This document shows, piece after piece, positions 28,660-37,423 of a DNA stretch of 64,000 bases. The position numbers and the translations under genes are program-made. The DNA is from Erwinia pyrifoliae DSM 12163 (GTDB lineage: Bacteria; Pseudomonadota; Gammaproteobacteria; Enterobacterales; Enterobacteriaceae), in contig NC_017390.1 in the NCBI RefSeq assembly GCF_000026985.1, positions 2,701,336 to 2,765,335 on the forward strand, written 5' to 3'. The notes under the pieces are model-generated. The model was not told the origin of the DNA. It worked only from the letters and a program-made list of their open reading frames with translations, and searched no databases. Each line of letters opens with the position of its first letter. Position 1 is the first letter of the stretch.

Positions 28660-28667
28660 ATGACTGA
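28629..28667 (+). CDS. Short uof-like leader peptide overlapping fur
   Basis: GTG-initiated frame encoding MTSKVTGQNPHD, whose end lines up with the C-terminus of E. coli Uof (VTGQIPHD), the translated leader that couples fur translation to RyhB control. It overlaps the fur start by 8 bp, as in E. coli. An in-frame TAA directly upstream limits it to 12 codons instead of 28. No good ribosome site is obvious, so it may be degenerate. Confidence 0.35.
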   Translation: MTSKVTGQNPHD

Positions 28668-29103
28668 CAACAACACCGCATTAAAGAAGGCCGGCCTGAA
28701 AGTCACGCTTCCCCGACTGAAAATTCTGGAAGTGCTTCAGGAACCCGAAGGCCATCACGTCAGTGCGGAAGATTTATACAAGCGCCTGATCGATATGGGC
28801 GAAGAGATTGGTCTGGCCACGGTTTACCGCGTACTGAACCAGTTCGACGACGCGGGGATCGTTACCCGCCACAACTTTGAAGGCGGAAAGTCCGTTTTCG
28901 AATTGACGCAGCAGCACCATCATGATCATCTGATCTGCCTGGACTGTGGCAAAGTGATTGAATTTAGCGACGAATCCATTGAATCCCGTCAGCGTGAAAT
29001 TGCCACGCGTCACGGCATCAAACTGAGTAACCACAGCCTGTATCTCTATGGCCACTGTGCTCTGGGCGACTGCCGTGAAAATGAGACGCTCCACGACAAA
29101 TAA
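28660..29103 (+). CDS. fur: Ferric uptake regulator Fur
   Basis: 147-residue Fe2+-dependent repressor. Winged helix (KVTLPRLKILEVLQEPEGHHVSAEDLYKRL and GLATVYRVLNQFDDAGIV), then the metal-binding dimerisation domain with HHHDHLICLDCGKVIEF and the second Cys pair region (CALGDC). Near-identical to E. coli Fur. Controls iron uptake and storage genes. Confidence 0.98.
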   Translation: MTDNNTALKKAGLKVTLPRLKILEVLQEPEGHHVSAEDLYKRLIDMGEEIGLATVYRVLNQFDDAGIVTRHNFEGGKSVFELTQQHHHDHLICLDCGKVIEFSDESIESRQREIATRHGIKLSNHSLYLYGHCALGDCRENETLHDK

Positions 29104-29185
29104 TTTGCACCTGATACCCTGAATACTGCGCGTTGCAGGAACGTGGCAACGCTCATGGCTTTAAGTCTGACGGGTAAGACGATGG

Positions 29186-29215
29186 AACGGTGGCCTCTGC
29201 GCCACCGTTTTTTTT
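29186..29215 (+). terminator. fur terminator
   Basis: Nine-bp stem AACGGTGGC / GCCACCGTT, loop CTCTGC, eight T residues. It lies before the convergent mtr stop. Confidence 0.85.
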
Positions 29216-29220
29216 GCCTG

Positions 29221-30465
29221 CTACTGAGTATATACCGGCAGCCAGCCACCGTAAGAGAGTATTGAAACCAGCGCATTCATGGCGCCGAACATCAGCACCA
29301 GCACCACAGGCAGTATCCCTCCCCTTACCCGCCATGCCGATGTCGCGAAGCGCTGCCGCGCCTGCCAGGCCAGCAGCGCCGGAGTGATCACCGCCCAGAC
29401 GGTTGCCGCCAGACCGGCATAGCCGATTGCCAGCAGAAAACCATTTGGCCAGATCAGCGCAGCCGTTAAGGGCAGAATAAACGTCAGCACGGTGGTTTTC
29501 AGCCGCCCGATCGCCGAATTATCCAGCCTGAACAAGTCGGCAAGATAATCAAAGAAGCCCAGGCTGACACCGAGAAATGAACAGGCGACGGCGAAATTAG
29601 AGAAAATATCCAGCAGCAGATTCAGGTTACGGCTCTGTAACACCCCGGACAGGGCCGAGACCAGCACATCAATATTCCCTCCCTGCGCGGCGATCGCCTT
29701 AAATTCAGCACGCGGAATATTCCCCATCGTGCCAATAATCCAGACAAAATAGATAACCAACGCCAGCAGCGTACCGTAAACCAGACAGCGGCTGATGCGA
29801 CCGCCATCTTTGCCATAAAAGCCAATCAGCCCGGCAATATTGCCGTGGTAACCAAAAGAGGCGAGGCAAAATGGCACTACTATCCACAAATAGCGCAGAT
29901 AGTGACTGTCACCTGCGTTGCTGTCCAATAAATTGGCCGGCTGGATATGCCATAGCAGCCCGCCGAAGATCATCAGAAAAGTGACCACCTTCGCACCAAG
30001 AAAAATAAGCGTCATACGGCTCACCACCGCAGTCCCCAGCCAGATAAACAGCGCGACCAGCAGTGCGAATAGCAGCCCGGCCACGCGTGCCGATATCCCG
30101 ACATTCAGTTGATTCAGACTGTGCTGAATAATTGCACCGCTGGCCGAGATATAGGCGTAGGTCAGAATACCCAACACAAAAATCACCGACAGGCCGTTGA
30201 ACACATTCCAGCCGCGCCCCAGCAAATCGCGAGTGACGGTATTGAAACTGGCTCCGGCGGGATAGTGCAGGCTGGCTTCAAGATAGAGCAGCCCGGATAG
30301 CAGCATGCAAAACCAGGTGACGATCAGCATCATTGATGACCAGAGAAACCAGGCACCGGACATCACCACCGGCAGTGAGAACATGCCGGCACCAATAATG
30401 GTGCCGCCGATAATTAAGGTTCCCCACAGCGTGGAGGGTAGAGCAGCAGAAGCAGGTGCAGCCAT
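29221..30465 (-). CDS. mtr: Tryptophan-specific permease Mtr
   Basis: 414-residue HAAAP-family proton/tryptophan symporter with about eleven transmembrane helices. It follows E. coli Mtr closely: [101 protein letters not shown]. Length is the same. A TrpR-like operator upstream supports the specificity. In E. coli mtr is elsewhere; here it lies where chiPQ would be. Confidence 0.9.
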   Translation of the reverse strand: MAAPASAALPSTLWGTLIIGGTIIGAGMFSLPVVMSGAWFLWSSMMLIVTWFCMLLSGLLYLEASLHYPAGASFNTVTRDLLGRGWNVFNGLSVIFVLGILTYAYISASGAIIQHSLNQLNVGISARVAGLLFALLVALFIWLGTAVVSRMTLIFLGAKVVTFLMIFGGLLWHIQPANLLDSNAGDSHYLRYLWIVVPFCLASFGYHGNIAGLIGFYGKDGGRISRCLVYGTLLALVIYFVWIIGTMGNIPRAEFKAIAAQGGNIDVLVSALSGVLQSRNLNLLLDIFSNFAVACSFLGVSLGFFDYLADLFRLDNSAIGRLKTTVLTFILPLTAALIWPNGFLLAIGYAGLAATVWAVITPALLAWQARQRFATSAWRVRGGILPVVLVLMFGAMNALVSILSYGGWLPVYTQ

Positions 30466-30557
30466 AGCAGATCCTTAGCTAAAAACAGAATAAAACGCCC
30501 TCGCCGGGATATTCCACTGGCTAAACGGCATTAACGCCGCATAGTTTACCTGCAATC

Positions 30558-30575
30558 ACACTATCGAACTAGTAC
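30558..30575 (-). promoter_or_regulatory. Candidate TrpR operator upstream of mtr
   Basis: Minus strand GTACTAGTTCGATAGTGT: the first nine bases match the perfect TrpR half-site GTACTAGTT; the second half is degenerate but keeps TAGT. It lies about 95 bp upstream of the mtr ATG, overlapping the expected promoter zone. E. coli mtr is repressed by TrpR. Confidence 0.5.
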
Positions 30576-30580
30576 AGTAA

Positions 30581-30970
30581 TTAATTAACAACCATCGTTT
30601 CTTGTAAATAGCGCCAGCGCGGTGGATTGCGGGCGCAGTCAATCACCGCTAATGAAATACGAGCGGTGCAATTATCGCCCTGTTGCTGCAGCTCGTGATA
30701 CTGGATTACCGCCTGCTGGTCAAACTGCGCAATAAGCTGGCACCGTTCAATGGTGATAACGACTCCCTTTCGTTCCCCGGCCAAACGCGCAAACAGCGCG
30801 GCAACCTCATCCAGAGGCAGCCTTTTCCCGGTGGGCGTCACCATAGTGAATTCTGGCGCAAAATGGCCAAGCAGCTGCGGGATTTTGCTGCCGTCGCCAT
30901 TAAATACGTCGGCGATAATCTGATGCAGCACGATAACGCTGTTACTGGCTTGTTCAGTTAATTCGGACAT
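30581..30970 (-). CDS. Hypothetical protein, NTF2/SnoaL-like fold
   Basis: 129 residues. The pattern LHQIIADVFNGDGSKIPQLLGHFAPEFTMVTPTGKRLPLDEV, then VITIERCQLIAQFDQQAVIQYHELQQ and a final ISLAVIDCARNPPRWRYLQETMV, is typical of NTF2-like (DUF4440-type) proteins: an alpha helix, then a curved beta sheet forming a pocket. No signal peptide. I do not recognise a named orthologue or a catalytic residue set. It sits between glnS and mtr on the same strand, 115 bp before mtr, with the TrpR-like site directly after its stop. Confidence 0.75.
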   Translation of the reverse strand: MSELTEQASNSVIVLHQIIADVFNGDGSKIPQLLGHFAPEFTMVTPTGKRLPLDEVAALFARLAGERKGVVITIERCQLIAQFDQQAVIQYHELQQQGDNCTARISLAVIDCARNPPRWRYLQETMVVN

Positions 30971-31041
30971 GTTATGTCCTTACATCAGGAACGGTGAAAA
31001 ACAACCGCAGCAATTAACGCGCAAACCGTCAGCAACGGTCG

Positions 31042-31068
31042 AAAAAAAAGGGCGACTCATCGCCCTTC
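31042..31068 (-). terminator. glnS terminator
   Basis: Minus strand: GGGCGA, loop TGAG, TCGCCC, then eight T residues, about 20 bp after the glnS stop. Confidence 0.85.
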
Positions 31069-31086
31069 TTATGCATAACACCCGGC

Positions 31087-32754
31087 TTATTCGCCGTTTT
31101 TAGCCCAGGTGTCACGCAGCCCAACGGTACGGTTAAACACCAGCTTAGCCGGGCTGGAATAAACGCTGTCGGCACAGAAATAGCCTTCGCGCTCGAACTG
31201 GTAAGGAGCAGACGCCTGCGCCTGCTGCATTCCCGGTTCAACAAAGCCCTGACGAATAACCAGTGAGTCCGGGTTAATGGTAGAGAGAAAATCCTCCTCC
31301 GCCGCCGGGTTGGGCACGCTGAACAGACGATCGTACAGGCGGAATTCGGCCGGCAACGCGTGCTCGGCTGAAACCCAGTGGATCACGCCCTTCACTTTGC
31401 GGCCATCGGCCGGGTCTTTGCTCAGAGTATCGATATCGCAAGAGCAGAACAGGCAGGTAATATTGCCCGCTTCATCCTTGGCGATGCGCTCGGCTTTAAT
31501 CACGTAAGCATTACGTAAGCGCACCTCTTTACCCAGTACCAGACGCTTATAGTGCTTGTTTGCTTCTTCACGGAAGTCGGCGCGGTCAATGTAAATTTCG
31601 CGGCTGAAAGGCACTTCACGCGTGCCCATTTCGGGCCTGCCAGGATGATTAGGCATGCTGATCATCTCTTCATGATGAGCAGGCAGATTTTCAATCACCA
31701 CTTTGACCGCATCCAGTACCGCCATGGCACGCGGTGCGTTTTCATTGAGGTCGTCACGAATGCAGCTTTCCAGCGCCGCCATCTCCACGATATTGTCCTG
31801 TTTGGTCACGCCAATGCGGCGGCAGAACTCACGCACAGATTCTGCGGTGTAACCACGACGGCGCAGACCGGAAACGGTGAGCATACGCGGATCGTCCCAG
31901 CCCTCAACCACCTTCTCAGACACCAGCAGGTTCAGCTTACGCTTGGACATGATGGCGTATTCAAGATTCAGGCGTGAAAACTCATACTGGCGCGGATGTA
32001 CCGGAATAGTGATGTTGTCCAGCACCCAGTCGTACAAACGACGGTTATCCTGAAACTCCAGGGTACACAGCGAATGCGTAATGCCTTCCAGCGCATCGGA
32101 TATGCAGTGGGTGAAGTCATACATCGGGTAGATGCACCACTTATTACCGGTCTGGTGGTGGTTGGCAAACTTGATACGGTAGATAACCGGATCGCGCAGC
32201 ACGATAAAACTGGACGCCATATCGATTTTGGCGCGCAGACAGGCGGTGCCTTCGGCGAACTCACCGTTACGCATTTTCGCGAACAGCTCAAGGTTCTCTG
32301 CCACGCTGCGGTCGCGGTATGGGCTGTTTTTACCCGCTGATGTCAGGCTGCCACGGTATTCGCGGATCTGTTCGGGCGACAGTTCGTCGACATAAGCCAG
32401 GCCTTTACCGATCAGTTCAACGGCATAATGGTGCAATTGCTCGAAATAGTCAGATGAGTATCGTACTTCGCCGCTCCACTGGAAGCCGAGCCACTGCACA
32501 TCACGTTTGATTGACTCAACGAATTCCAAGTCTTCTTTCACCGGGTTGGTGTCGTCGAAACGCAGATTACATAGCCCCTGATAGTCTTGTGCGATGCCAA
32601 AATTCAGGCAAATCGATTTCGCATGGCCAATGTGCAGATAGCCGTTAGGCTCAGGCGGAAAGCGGGTATGCACCTTGTTGTGCTTACCGTTCGCCAGGTC
32701 TTCATCGATAATCTGACGAATAAAGTTAGTTGGGCGGGCTTCAGCCTCACTCAT
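31087..32754 (-). CDS. glnS: Glutaminyl-tRNA synthetase
   Basis: 555-residue class Ic synthetase charging tRNA-Gln. HIGH motif in [14 protein letters not shown] variant in [12 protein letters not shown], and the C-terminal beta-barrel anticodon domains. The ATG at 32754 gives [21 protein letters not shown], the standard enterobacterial start; an in-frame ATG nine codons upstream is less likely. Its substrate tRNAs, three tRNA-Gln genes, are encoded about 9 kb away in this window. Confidence 0.98.
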   Translation of the reverse strand: MSEAEARPTNFIRQIIDEDLANGKHNKVHTRFPPEPNGYLHIGHAKSICLNFGIAQDYQGLCNLRFDDTNPVKEDLEFVESIKRDVQWLGFQWSGEVRYSSDYFEQLHHYAVELIGKGLAYVDELSPEQIREYRGSLTSAGKNSPYRDRSVAENLELFAKMRNGEFAEGTACLRAKIDMASSFIVLRDPVIYRIKFANHHQTGNKWCIYPMYDFTHCISDALEGITHSLCTLEFQDNRRLYDWVLDNITIPVHPRQYEFSRLNLEYAIMSKRKLNLLVSEKVVEGWDDPRMLTVSGLRRRGYTAESVREFCRRIGVTKQDNIVEMAALESCIRDDLNENAPRAMAVLDAVKVVIENLPAHHEEMISMPNHPGRPEMGTREVPFSREIYIDRADFREEANKHYKRLVLGKEVRLRNAYVIKAERIAKDEAGNITCLFCSCDIDTLSKDPADGRKVKGVIHWVSAEHALPAEFRLYDRLFSVPNPAAEEDFLSTINPDSLVIRQGFVEPGMQQAQASAPYQFEREGYFCADSVYSSPAKLVFNRTVGLRDTWAKNGE

Positions 32755-32790
32755 CTTAATTTCCTCAATAATGCATGGCATAAATTAGCT

Positions 32791-32989
32791 ATACCCAAAA
32801 ATAATTCGAGTTGCAGAACAAAACGCTACGCCTTTTTGAACAGCACCGGTGCTGGCCCGGAAGGGGCAAAGCCCAGACTTGTGCCGGGTAACGCGGCAGA
32901 CTCGTGGACCCCAATCAGCTTACCAGAGTAATTGATGCGGGTGAATGCGAGCAGCCAACGCAACTGCGCCTTGAAGTATGAAGGGTATA
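32791..32989. repeat. Intergenic palindromic-ended repeat (enterobacterial type)
   Basis: The left end starts ATACCC and continues ATAATTCGAGTTGCAG; the right end reads CAACTGCGCCTTGAAGTATG then AAGGGTAT, so the ends are imperfect inverted repeats that could fold into a long hairpin. This end pair is familiar from short non-coding repeats scattered in Erwinia, Pectobacterium, Serratia and Yersinia. At about 199 bp it is longer than the usual ~130 bp and seems to contain extra internal sequence. Lies between glnS and nagE. Confidence 0.6.
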
Positions 32990-33054
32990 TGAAATAACGG
33001 AGTATGATCCACAAAGCAGAGTGGTGAAACAACCGTTTGTTGCGCGAATGGCAT

Positions 33055-33081
33055 AAAAAAGGCGGCGAGTCTCTCACCGCC
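33055..33081 (-). terminator. nagE terminator
   Basis: Minus strand: GGCGGTGAG, loop AGA, CTCGCCGCC, then six T residues, about 27 bp after nagE. Confidence 0.85.
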
Positions 33082-33108
33082 CTGAAACAGTCGCCTTAGC
33101 CGCCTGGC

Positions 33109-35037
33109 TTAGCCGTTAATTTCGTATAACCGCGTTTCACCGGCAACGACGGTTTCACCCGCCAACAGCGTTAAACCGGCGAAATCTTCAATATTGCTGA
33201 CCACTACCGGACTGACCATCGAGCGAGCATGTGCATTCAGGAAAGCAAGATCCATTTCCAGTATCGGTTGGCCGCCCACCACCTGTGCGCCCTCTTCAAC
33301 CAGACGGGTAAAGCCTTTCCCCTCCAGCACGACGGTATCCAGCCCCATATGCACCACCACTTCCACCCCTTTTTCGGTTTCCAGGCAGAAAGCATGGTTA
33401 GTATTGAAGATTTTCACCAGCGTTCCGGCTGCCGGAGCAACAACGGTGCTGCTGGTTGGCTGGATAGCCAGCCCATCACCGACCGCTTTGCTGGCAAAGG
33501 CTTCATCGGGCACCTGTTCGATAGCCACGACAGTTCCGCTGACCGGAGCCACCAGCATGGCGACAATACCCTTGGCGCTATTCGGTACTGCCTGCGGCGC
33601 TGCAGGCGCAGTAACGGCACTGGTCGTCGCGGCCACCGGCCCCCTGGCGATCTGTTTCTTCATCTCTTCGGCAATCGATTCGGCTTTCGCGCCAACAATC
33701 ACCTGAATCGTCTGCTTATTCAGTTTCACCACTCCTGAAGCCCCTAAACGTTTGCAGGCTGCATCGTCGACCAGTGCGGCATCTTTCACCGACAGACGCA
33801 GACGAGTGATGCAGGCATCAATTGCGTTCAGGTTATCTGAACCTCCTATCGCCCCGATATATTGACGCGAAAGCTGAGTCAGTCCTTCCTCTGTATTGCT
33901 GTTGGCACCCTGTTGCTCAACGGCATCTTCACGCCCCGGCGTTTTCAGGTTAAACATGCGGATAACCGCGCTAAACAGGACGAAGTAAACCACAAATGCA
34001 ACGGCACCCATCACCAGCAGCAGCCAGACGTTATGGCTTGCCGCCGGCAGTTTGAACATTAATACATAGTCGATAGCGCCTGCCGAGAACGAGAAGCCGG
34101 CATGGATGCCCAGCGCGGTCGCCACAAACAGGCTGATACCGGTCAACAGGGCATGGATCAGATACAGCACCGGAGCCAGGAACATAAACAGGAATTCCAG
34201 CGGTTCGGTCACCCCGGTCAGAAATGCGGTCACCGCAACGGAAAGCAGCATCCCGCCCACCATCGGACGTCGCGCCTTTGGTGCCGCCAGATACATCGCC
34301 AGCGCCGCCCCCGGCAGGCCGAACATCATGATTGGGAAGAAGCCGGACATAAACATCCCCGCCGTGCCGTCACCGGCATAGAAGCGGTGGATATCACCGT
34401 GAACCACCGCACCGGCAGCACTGGTGAATTCCCCAATCTGGAACCACGCAATGGTATTCAGCACCTGATGCAGGCCGGTAGGGATCAGAAGACGGTTAAC
34501 CAGCCCAAAAATACCGGCACCGAGCGCGCCTTCAGAGACTATCCACTCTCCGCCGGCATGAATAACAGCCTGCACCGGAGGCCATACGTAGCCAAATACC
34601 GCTGCCAGCACCAGACAAAAGAAGCCGGTGGCAATGGGAACAAAGCGTTTCCCGCCAAAGAAGCTGAGAAAGTCAGGCAGCTTGATATCGGCCCAGCGAT
34701 TATAAGTCATACCGGCAATCAGCCCGGTAACGATCCCTGCCAGAACGCCCATATTCACCGTAGGGCTAATGGTCACCATAGCTTTCGTCATGATGAAGTA
34801 GCCCACTGCACCCGCCAGCGCGGCTGCTCCGGCGTTATCTTTAGACCAGGTTGACGCCACCCCAACAGCAAAGATAAGCGGGAGATTGTCGAAAATGGCT
34901 CCGCCGCCCTGAGCAATAAATGGCATATTAAGTAAGTCAGGCTGACCAAAACGCAACATCAGCGCGGCCACTGGCAGCACGGCTATCGGCAGCTGTAATG
35001 ACCGTCCTAATCGTTGAAAGAATCCTAGTATATTCAC
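33109..35037 (-). CDS. nagE: N-acetylglucosamine PTS permease EIICBA
   Basis: 642-residue phosphotransferase permease importing and phosphorylating GlcNAc. The order is EIIC (about residues 1-370, MNILGFFQRLGRSLQLPIAVLPVA through multiple helices), EIIB with the phospho-cysteine in NAIDACITRLRLSV, then EIIA with the phospho-histidine in VEVVVHMGLDTV near the C-terminus. All three phosphotransfer domains are intact. Divergent from nagBACD and presumably controlled by NagC and CRP from the shared region. Confidence 0.97.
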   Translation of the reverse strand: MNILGFFQRLGRSLQLPIAVLPVAALMLRFGQPDLLNMPFIAQGGGAIFDNLPLIFAVGVASTWSKDNAGAAALAGAVGYFIMTKAMVTISPTVNMGVLAGIVTGLIAGMTYNRWADIKLPDFLSFFGGKRFVPIATGFFCLVLAAVFGYVWPPVQAVIHAGGEWIVSEGALGAGIFGLVNRLLIPTGLHQVLNTIAWFQIGEFTSAAGAVVHGDIHRFYAGDGTAGMFMSGFFPIMMFGLPGAALAMYLAAPKARRPMVGGMLLSVAVTAFLTGVTEPLEFLFMFLAPVLYLIHALLTGISLFVATALGIHAGFSFSAGAIDYVLMFKLPAASHNVWLLLVMGAVAFVVYFVLFSAVIRMFNLKTPGREDAVEQQGANSNTEEGLTQLSRQYIGAIGGSDNLNAIDACITRLRLSVKDAALVDDAACKRLGASGVVKLNKQTIQVIVGAKAESIAEEMKKQIARGPVAATTSAVTAPAAPQAVPNSAKGIVAMLVAPVSGTVVAIEQVPDEAFASKAVGDGLAIQPTSSTVVAPAAGTLVKIFNTNHAFCLETEKGVEVVVHMGLDTVVLEGKGFTRLVEEGAQVVGGQPILEMDLAFLNAHARSMVSPVVVSNIEDFAGLTLLAGETVVAGETRLYEING

Positions 35038-35371
35038 CTTTTACCCCGCAAAGTCCCCTTCAATAAGGCGACAAAAATCTGTGTAACTCACCGTCTGTGC
35101 AAAATCAGTTTAAATCAAAAAATTCTTAGGGCGAGTGTAAAAACAATAAATTTGCATAGCAAATTAACCCACCATATATGTGATTAAAGTCACCTGAATT
35201 AAACAATGTCACCTGCGTAACACTGGTAAATAAGGCTAACTTATTTTATGATCCAAAAAAAATCAAACAGACGATCGCTCCTCTCTTGTTACGGCTATAA
35301 CGTTACGCTTATCTAACGATAGTCAGGGCGCGGTTTTAACCCCTTACCACTCTCTAAATACGAGGTGCAGC
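35038..35371. promoter_or_regulatory. Divergent nagE-nagB control region
   Basis: 334 bp with no gene. It contains a strong CRP site (listed) and the AT-rich palindrome AATTTGC-ATA-GCAAATT (35149-35165), which could be a NagC-type operator although I cannot match the NagC consensus with confidence. Paired NagC operators with looping are known at this position in E. coli. Confidence 0.6.
35179..35194. promoter_or_regulatory. CRP site of nagE/nagB
   Basis: TGTGATTAAAGTCACC matches TGTGA-N6-TCACA at nine of ten positions. Located between the divergent promoters, as in E. coli. Confidence 0.65.
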
Positions 35372-36172
35372 ATGAGACTTATTCCTCTGTCAACACCAGG
35401 ACAGGTCGGCAAATGGGCAGCACGACATATTGTTAACCGCATCAATGCGTTCAACCCCACGGCCGACCGTCCATTCGTGCTGGGGCTACCCACCGGAGGC
35501 ACGCCCCTGGAAGCCTACAAGCATCTTATTTATATGCATAAATCGGGCCAGGTTAGCTTTAAGCATGTAGTGACTTTCAACATGGACGAATATGTCGGGC
35601 TGCCGCAGGAGCATCCGGAAAGTTATCATAGCTTTATGCATCGCAACTTTTTTTATCATGTTGATATTTCAGGTGAAAATATCAATCTTCTCAATGGCAA
35701 TGCGCCAGATATTGACGCAGAATGTCGCCGGTATGAAGAGAAGATTCGTTCCTACGGCAAAATACACCTGTTTATGGGCGGGGTCGGCAATGATGGCCAT
35801 ATTGCCTTTAACGAACCGGCCTCATCGCTGGCTTCGCGCACGCGCATTAAAACGCTGACTCACGATACACGCATCGCTAATTCGCGCTTCTTTGCTGGCG
35901 ATGTCAACCAGGTGCCTAAATATGCCCTCACCGTGGGCGTTGGTACTCTGCTGGATGCCGAAGAAGTGATGATTTTGGTTACCGGTCATCTGAAAGCGCT
36001 GGCGCTTCAGGCTGCGGTAGAGGGCAATGTGAATCATATGTGGACAATCAGCTGTTTGCAGCTGCATGCCAGGGCCGTCGTGGTCTGCGACGAACCGGCC
36101 ACTATGGAGCTGAAGATGAAAACCGTGAAGTACTTCAGCGAAATGGAAGCAGAAAATATTAAAGATCTGTAA
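35372..36172 (+). CDS. nagB: Glucosamine-6-phosphate deaminase
   Basis: 266-residue isomerase/deaminase converting GlcN-6-P to fructose-6-P and ammonia. Substrate loop [12 protein letters not shown], catalytic Asp in [10 protein letters not shown], and active-site [14 protein letters not shown] with the conserved His. Allosteric GlcNAc-6-P-binding residues lie at the N-terminus (MRLIPL) and SRTRIKTL. First gene of nagBACD, GAGG ribosome site. Confidence 0.98.
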   Translation: MRLIPLSTPGQVGKWAARHIVNRINAFNPTADRPFVLGLPTGGTPLEAYKHLIYMHKSGQVSFKHVVTFNMDEYVGLPQEHPESYHSFMHRNFFYHVDISGENINLLNGNAPDIDAECRRYEEKIRSYGKIHLFMGGVGNDGHIAFNEPASSLASRTRIKTLTHDTRIANSRFFAGDVNQVPKYALTVGVGTLLDAEEVMILVTGHLKALALQAAVEGNVNHMWTISCLQLHARAVVVCDEPATMELKMKTVKYFSEMEAENIKDL

Positions 36173-36267
36173 TTGCTCGCCAATTTGAGCGATATAGCAG
36201 ATCTGTTCCTGCCGCAACAGGCCACCGTCGGGCAGGAAAGGATATGAGTGGAGTCAGGAGAATAATT

Positions 36268-37416
36268 ATGTACGCTTTAACCCAGGGTCGCATTTTTACC
36301 GGTCATCACATCCTCGAGCGGCATGCGGTAGTGATTGCTAATGGCCTGATCGAACGTATTTGTCCACAGGATTCTCTACCGGCCGGTATTGAGACTCGTG
36401 AAGTGGGTAATGCGATTATTGCCCCTGGCTTTATTGATTTACAGCTTAATGGCTGTGGCGGCGTTCAGTTCAACGACGATATGGCAGCAATCAGCGTTGA
36501 AACGCTGAAGATCATGCAAAAAGCCAACGAGAAATCTGGCTGCACCAGCTTCCTGCCGACGCTGATCACCAGTAGTGATGAATTAATCAAGCGGGCAGTA
36601 GAGGTGATGCGCTCATGGCTGGCGCAGAATGCCAATCAGGCGCTGGGCCTGCATCTGGAAGGGCCTTGGCTCAATCCGTTAAAGAAAGGTACCCATAACC
36701 CGGATCTGATCCGCGCTCCCAGCCAGCAGCTGGTGGATTTCCTTTGTGCCAATGCCGATGTGATAAGCAAAATTACCCTTGCGCCCGAGAAAGTCGACGC
36801 CGCCGTCATACGTCAGTTACATGATGCAGGGATCGTCATCTCGGCAGGCCACACAAACGGCACCTACGAGGAAGCCTTGAGCGGAATGGCGGCCGGCGTC
36901 ACTTTTTCTACGCATCTTTATAATGCCATGCCAACCACCAGCGGTCGTGCGCCCGGTCTGATCGGCGCACTGTTTGATTCGCCCGACGTTTGGTGTGGCA
37001 TCATCGCGGATGGATTGCACGTCCATTACGCCAATATTCGTAATGCTAAACGCATCAAAGGCGACAAGCTGATACTGGTAACCGATGCCACCGCACCCGC
37101 CGGTGCATCTATTGATCGGTTCATTTTTGCCGGCAAAACAATATACTATCGGAACGGGCTATGCGTTGACGAAAACGGCACTCTCAGCGGTTCTGCACTG
37201 ACAATGATTGAAGCTGTGGCTAACAGCGTCGAACATGTTGGCATCCCCCTTGATGAAGCCGTCCGCATGGCCACATTATACCCGGCACGAGCAATTGGAG
37301 TGGATAAAACATTGGGGTCTATTGAAGCCGGAAAAGTGGCTAATATTACCGTGTTCACCCGCGACTACAAAATCACCCGGACCATCGTTAATGGTAACGA
37401 GGTCTTAAGCGAGTAG
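36268..37416 (+). CDS. nagA: N-acetylglucosamine-6-phosphate deacetylase
   Basis: 382-residue amidohydrolase that deacetylates GlcNAc-6-P to feed NagB. Metal and substrate motifs: [45 protein letters not shown], and the catalytic Asp in [13 protein letters not shown] at 36268 gives [12 protein letters not shown], matching E. coli; the ATG at 36244 is eight codons further upstream and less likely. 95 bp after nagB. Confidence 0.97.
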   Translation: MYALTQGRIFTGHHILERHAVVIANGLIERICPQDSLPAGIETREVGNAIIAPGFIDLQLNGCGGVQFNDDMAAISVETLKIMQKANEKSGCTSFLPTLITSSDELIKRAVEVMRSWLAQNANQALGLHLEGPWLNPLKKGTHNPDLIRAPSQQLVDFLCANADVISKITLAPEKVDAAVIRQLHDAGIVISAGHTNGTYEEALSGMAAGVTFSTHLYNAMPTTSGRAPGLIGALFDSPDVWCGIIADGLHVHYANIRNAKRIKGDKLILVTDATAPAGASIDRFIFAGKTIYYRNGLCVDENGTLSGSALTMIEAVANSVEHVGIPLDEAVRMATLYPARAIGVDKTLGSIEAGKVANITVFTRDYKITRTIVNGNEVLSE

Positions 37417-37423
37417 ATATTTA

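Noticed and set aside
34102..34854. 250-codon plus-strand reading frame
   Set aside because: Lies entirely antisense to nagE; composition (His/Arg/Gln-rich) is that of a shadow frame, with no domain or ribosome site.
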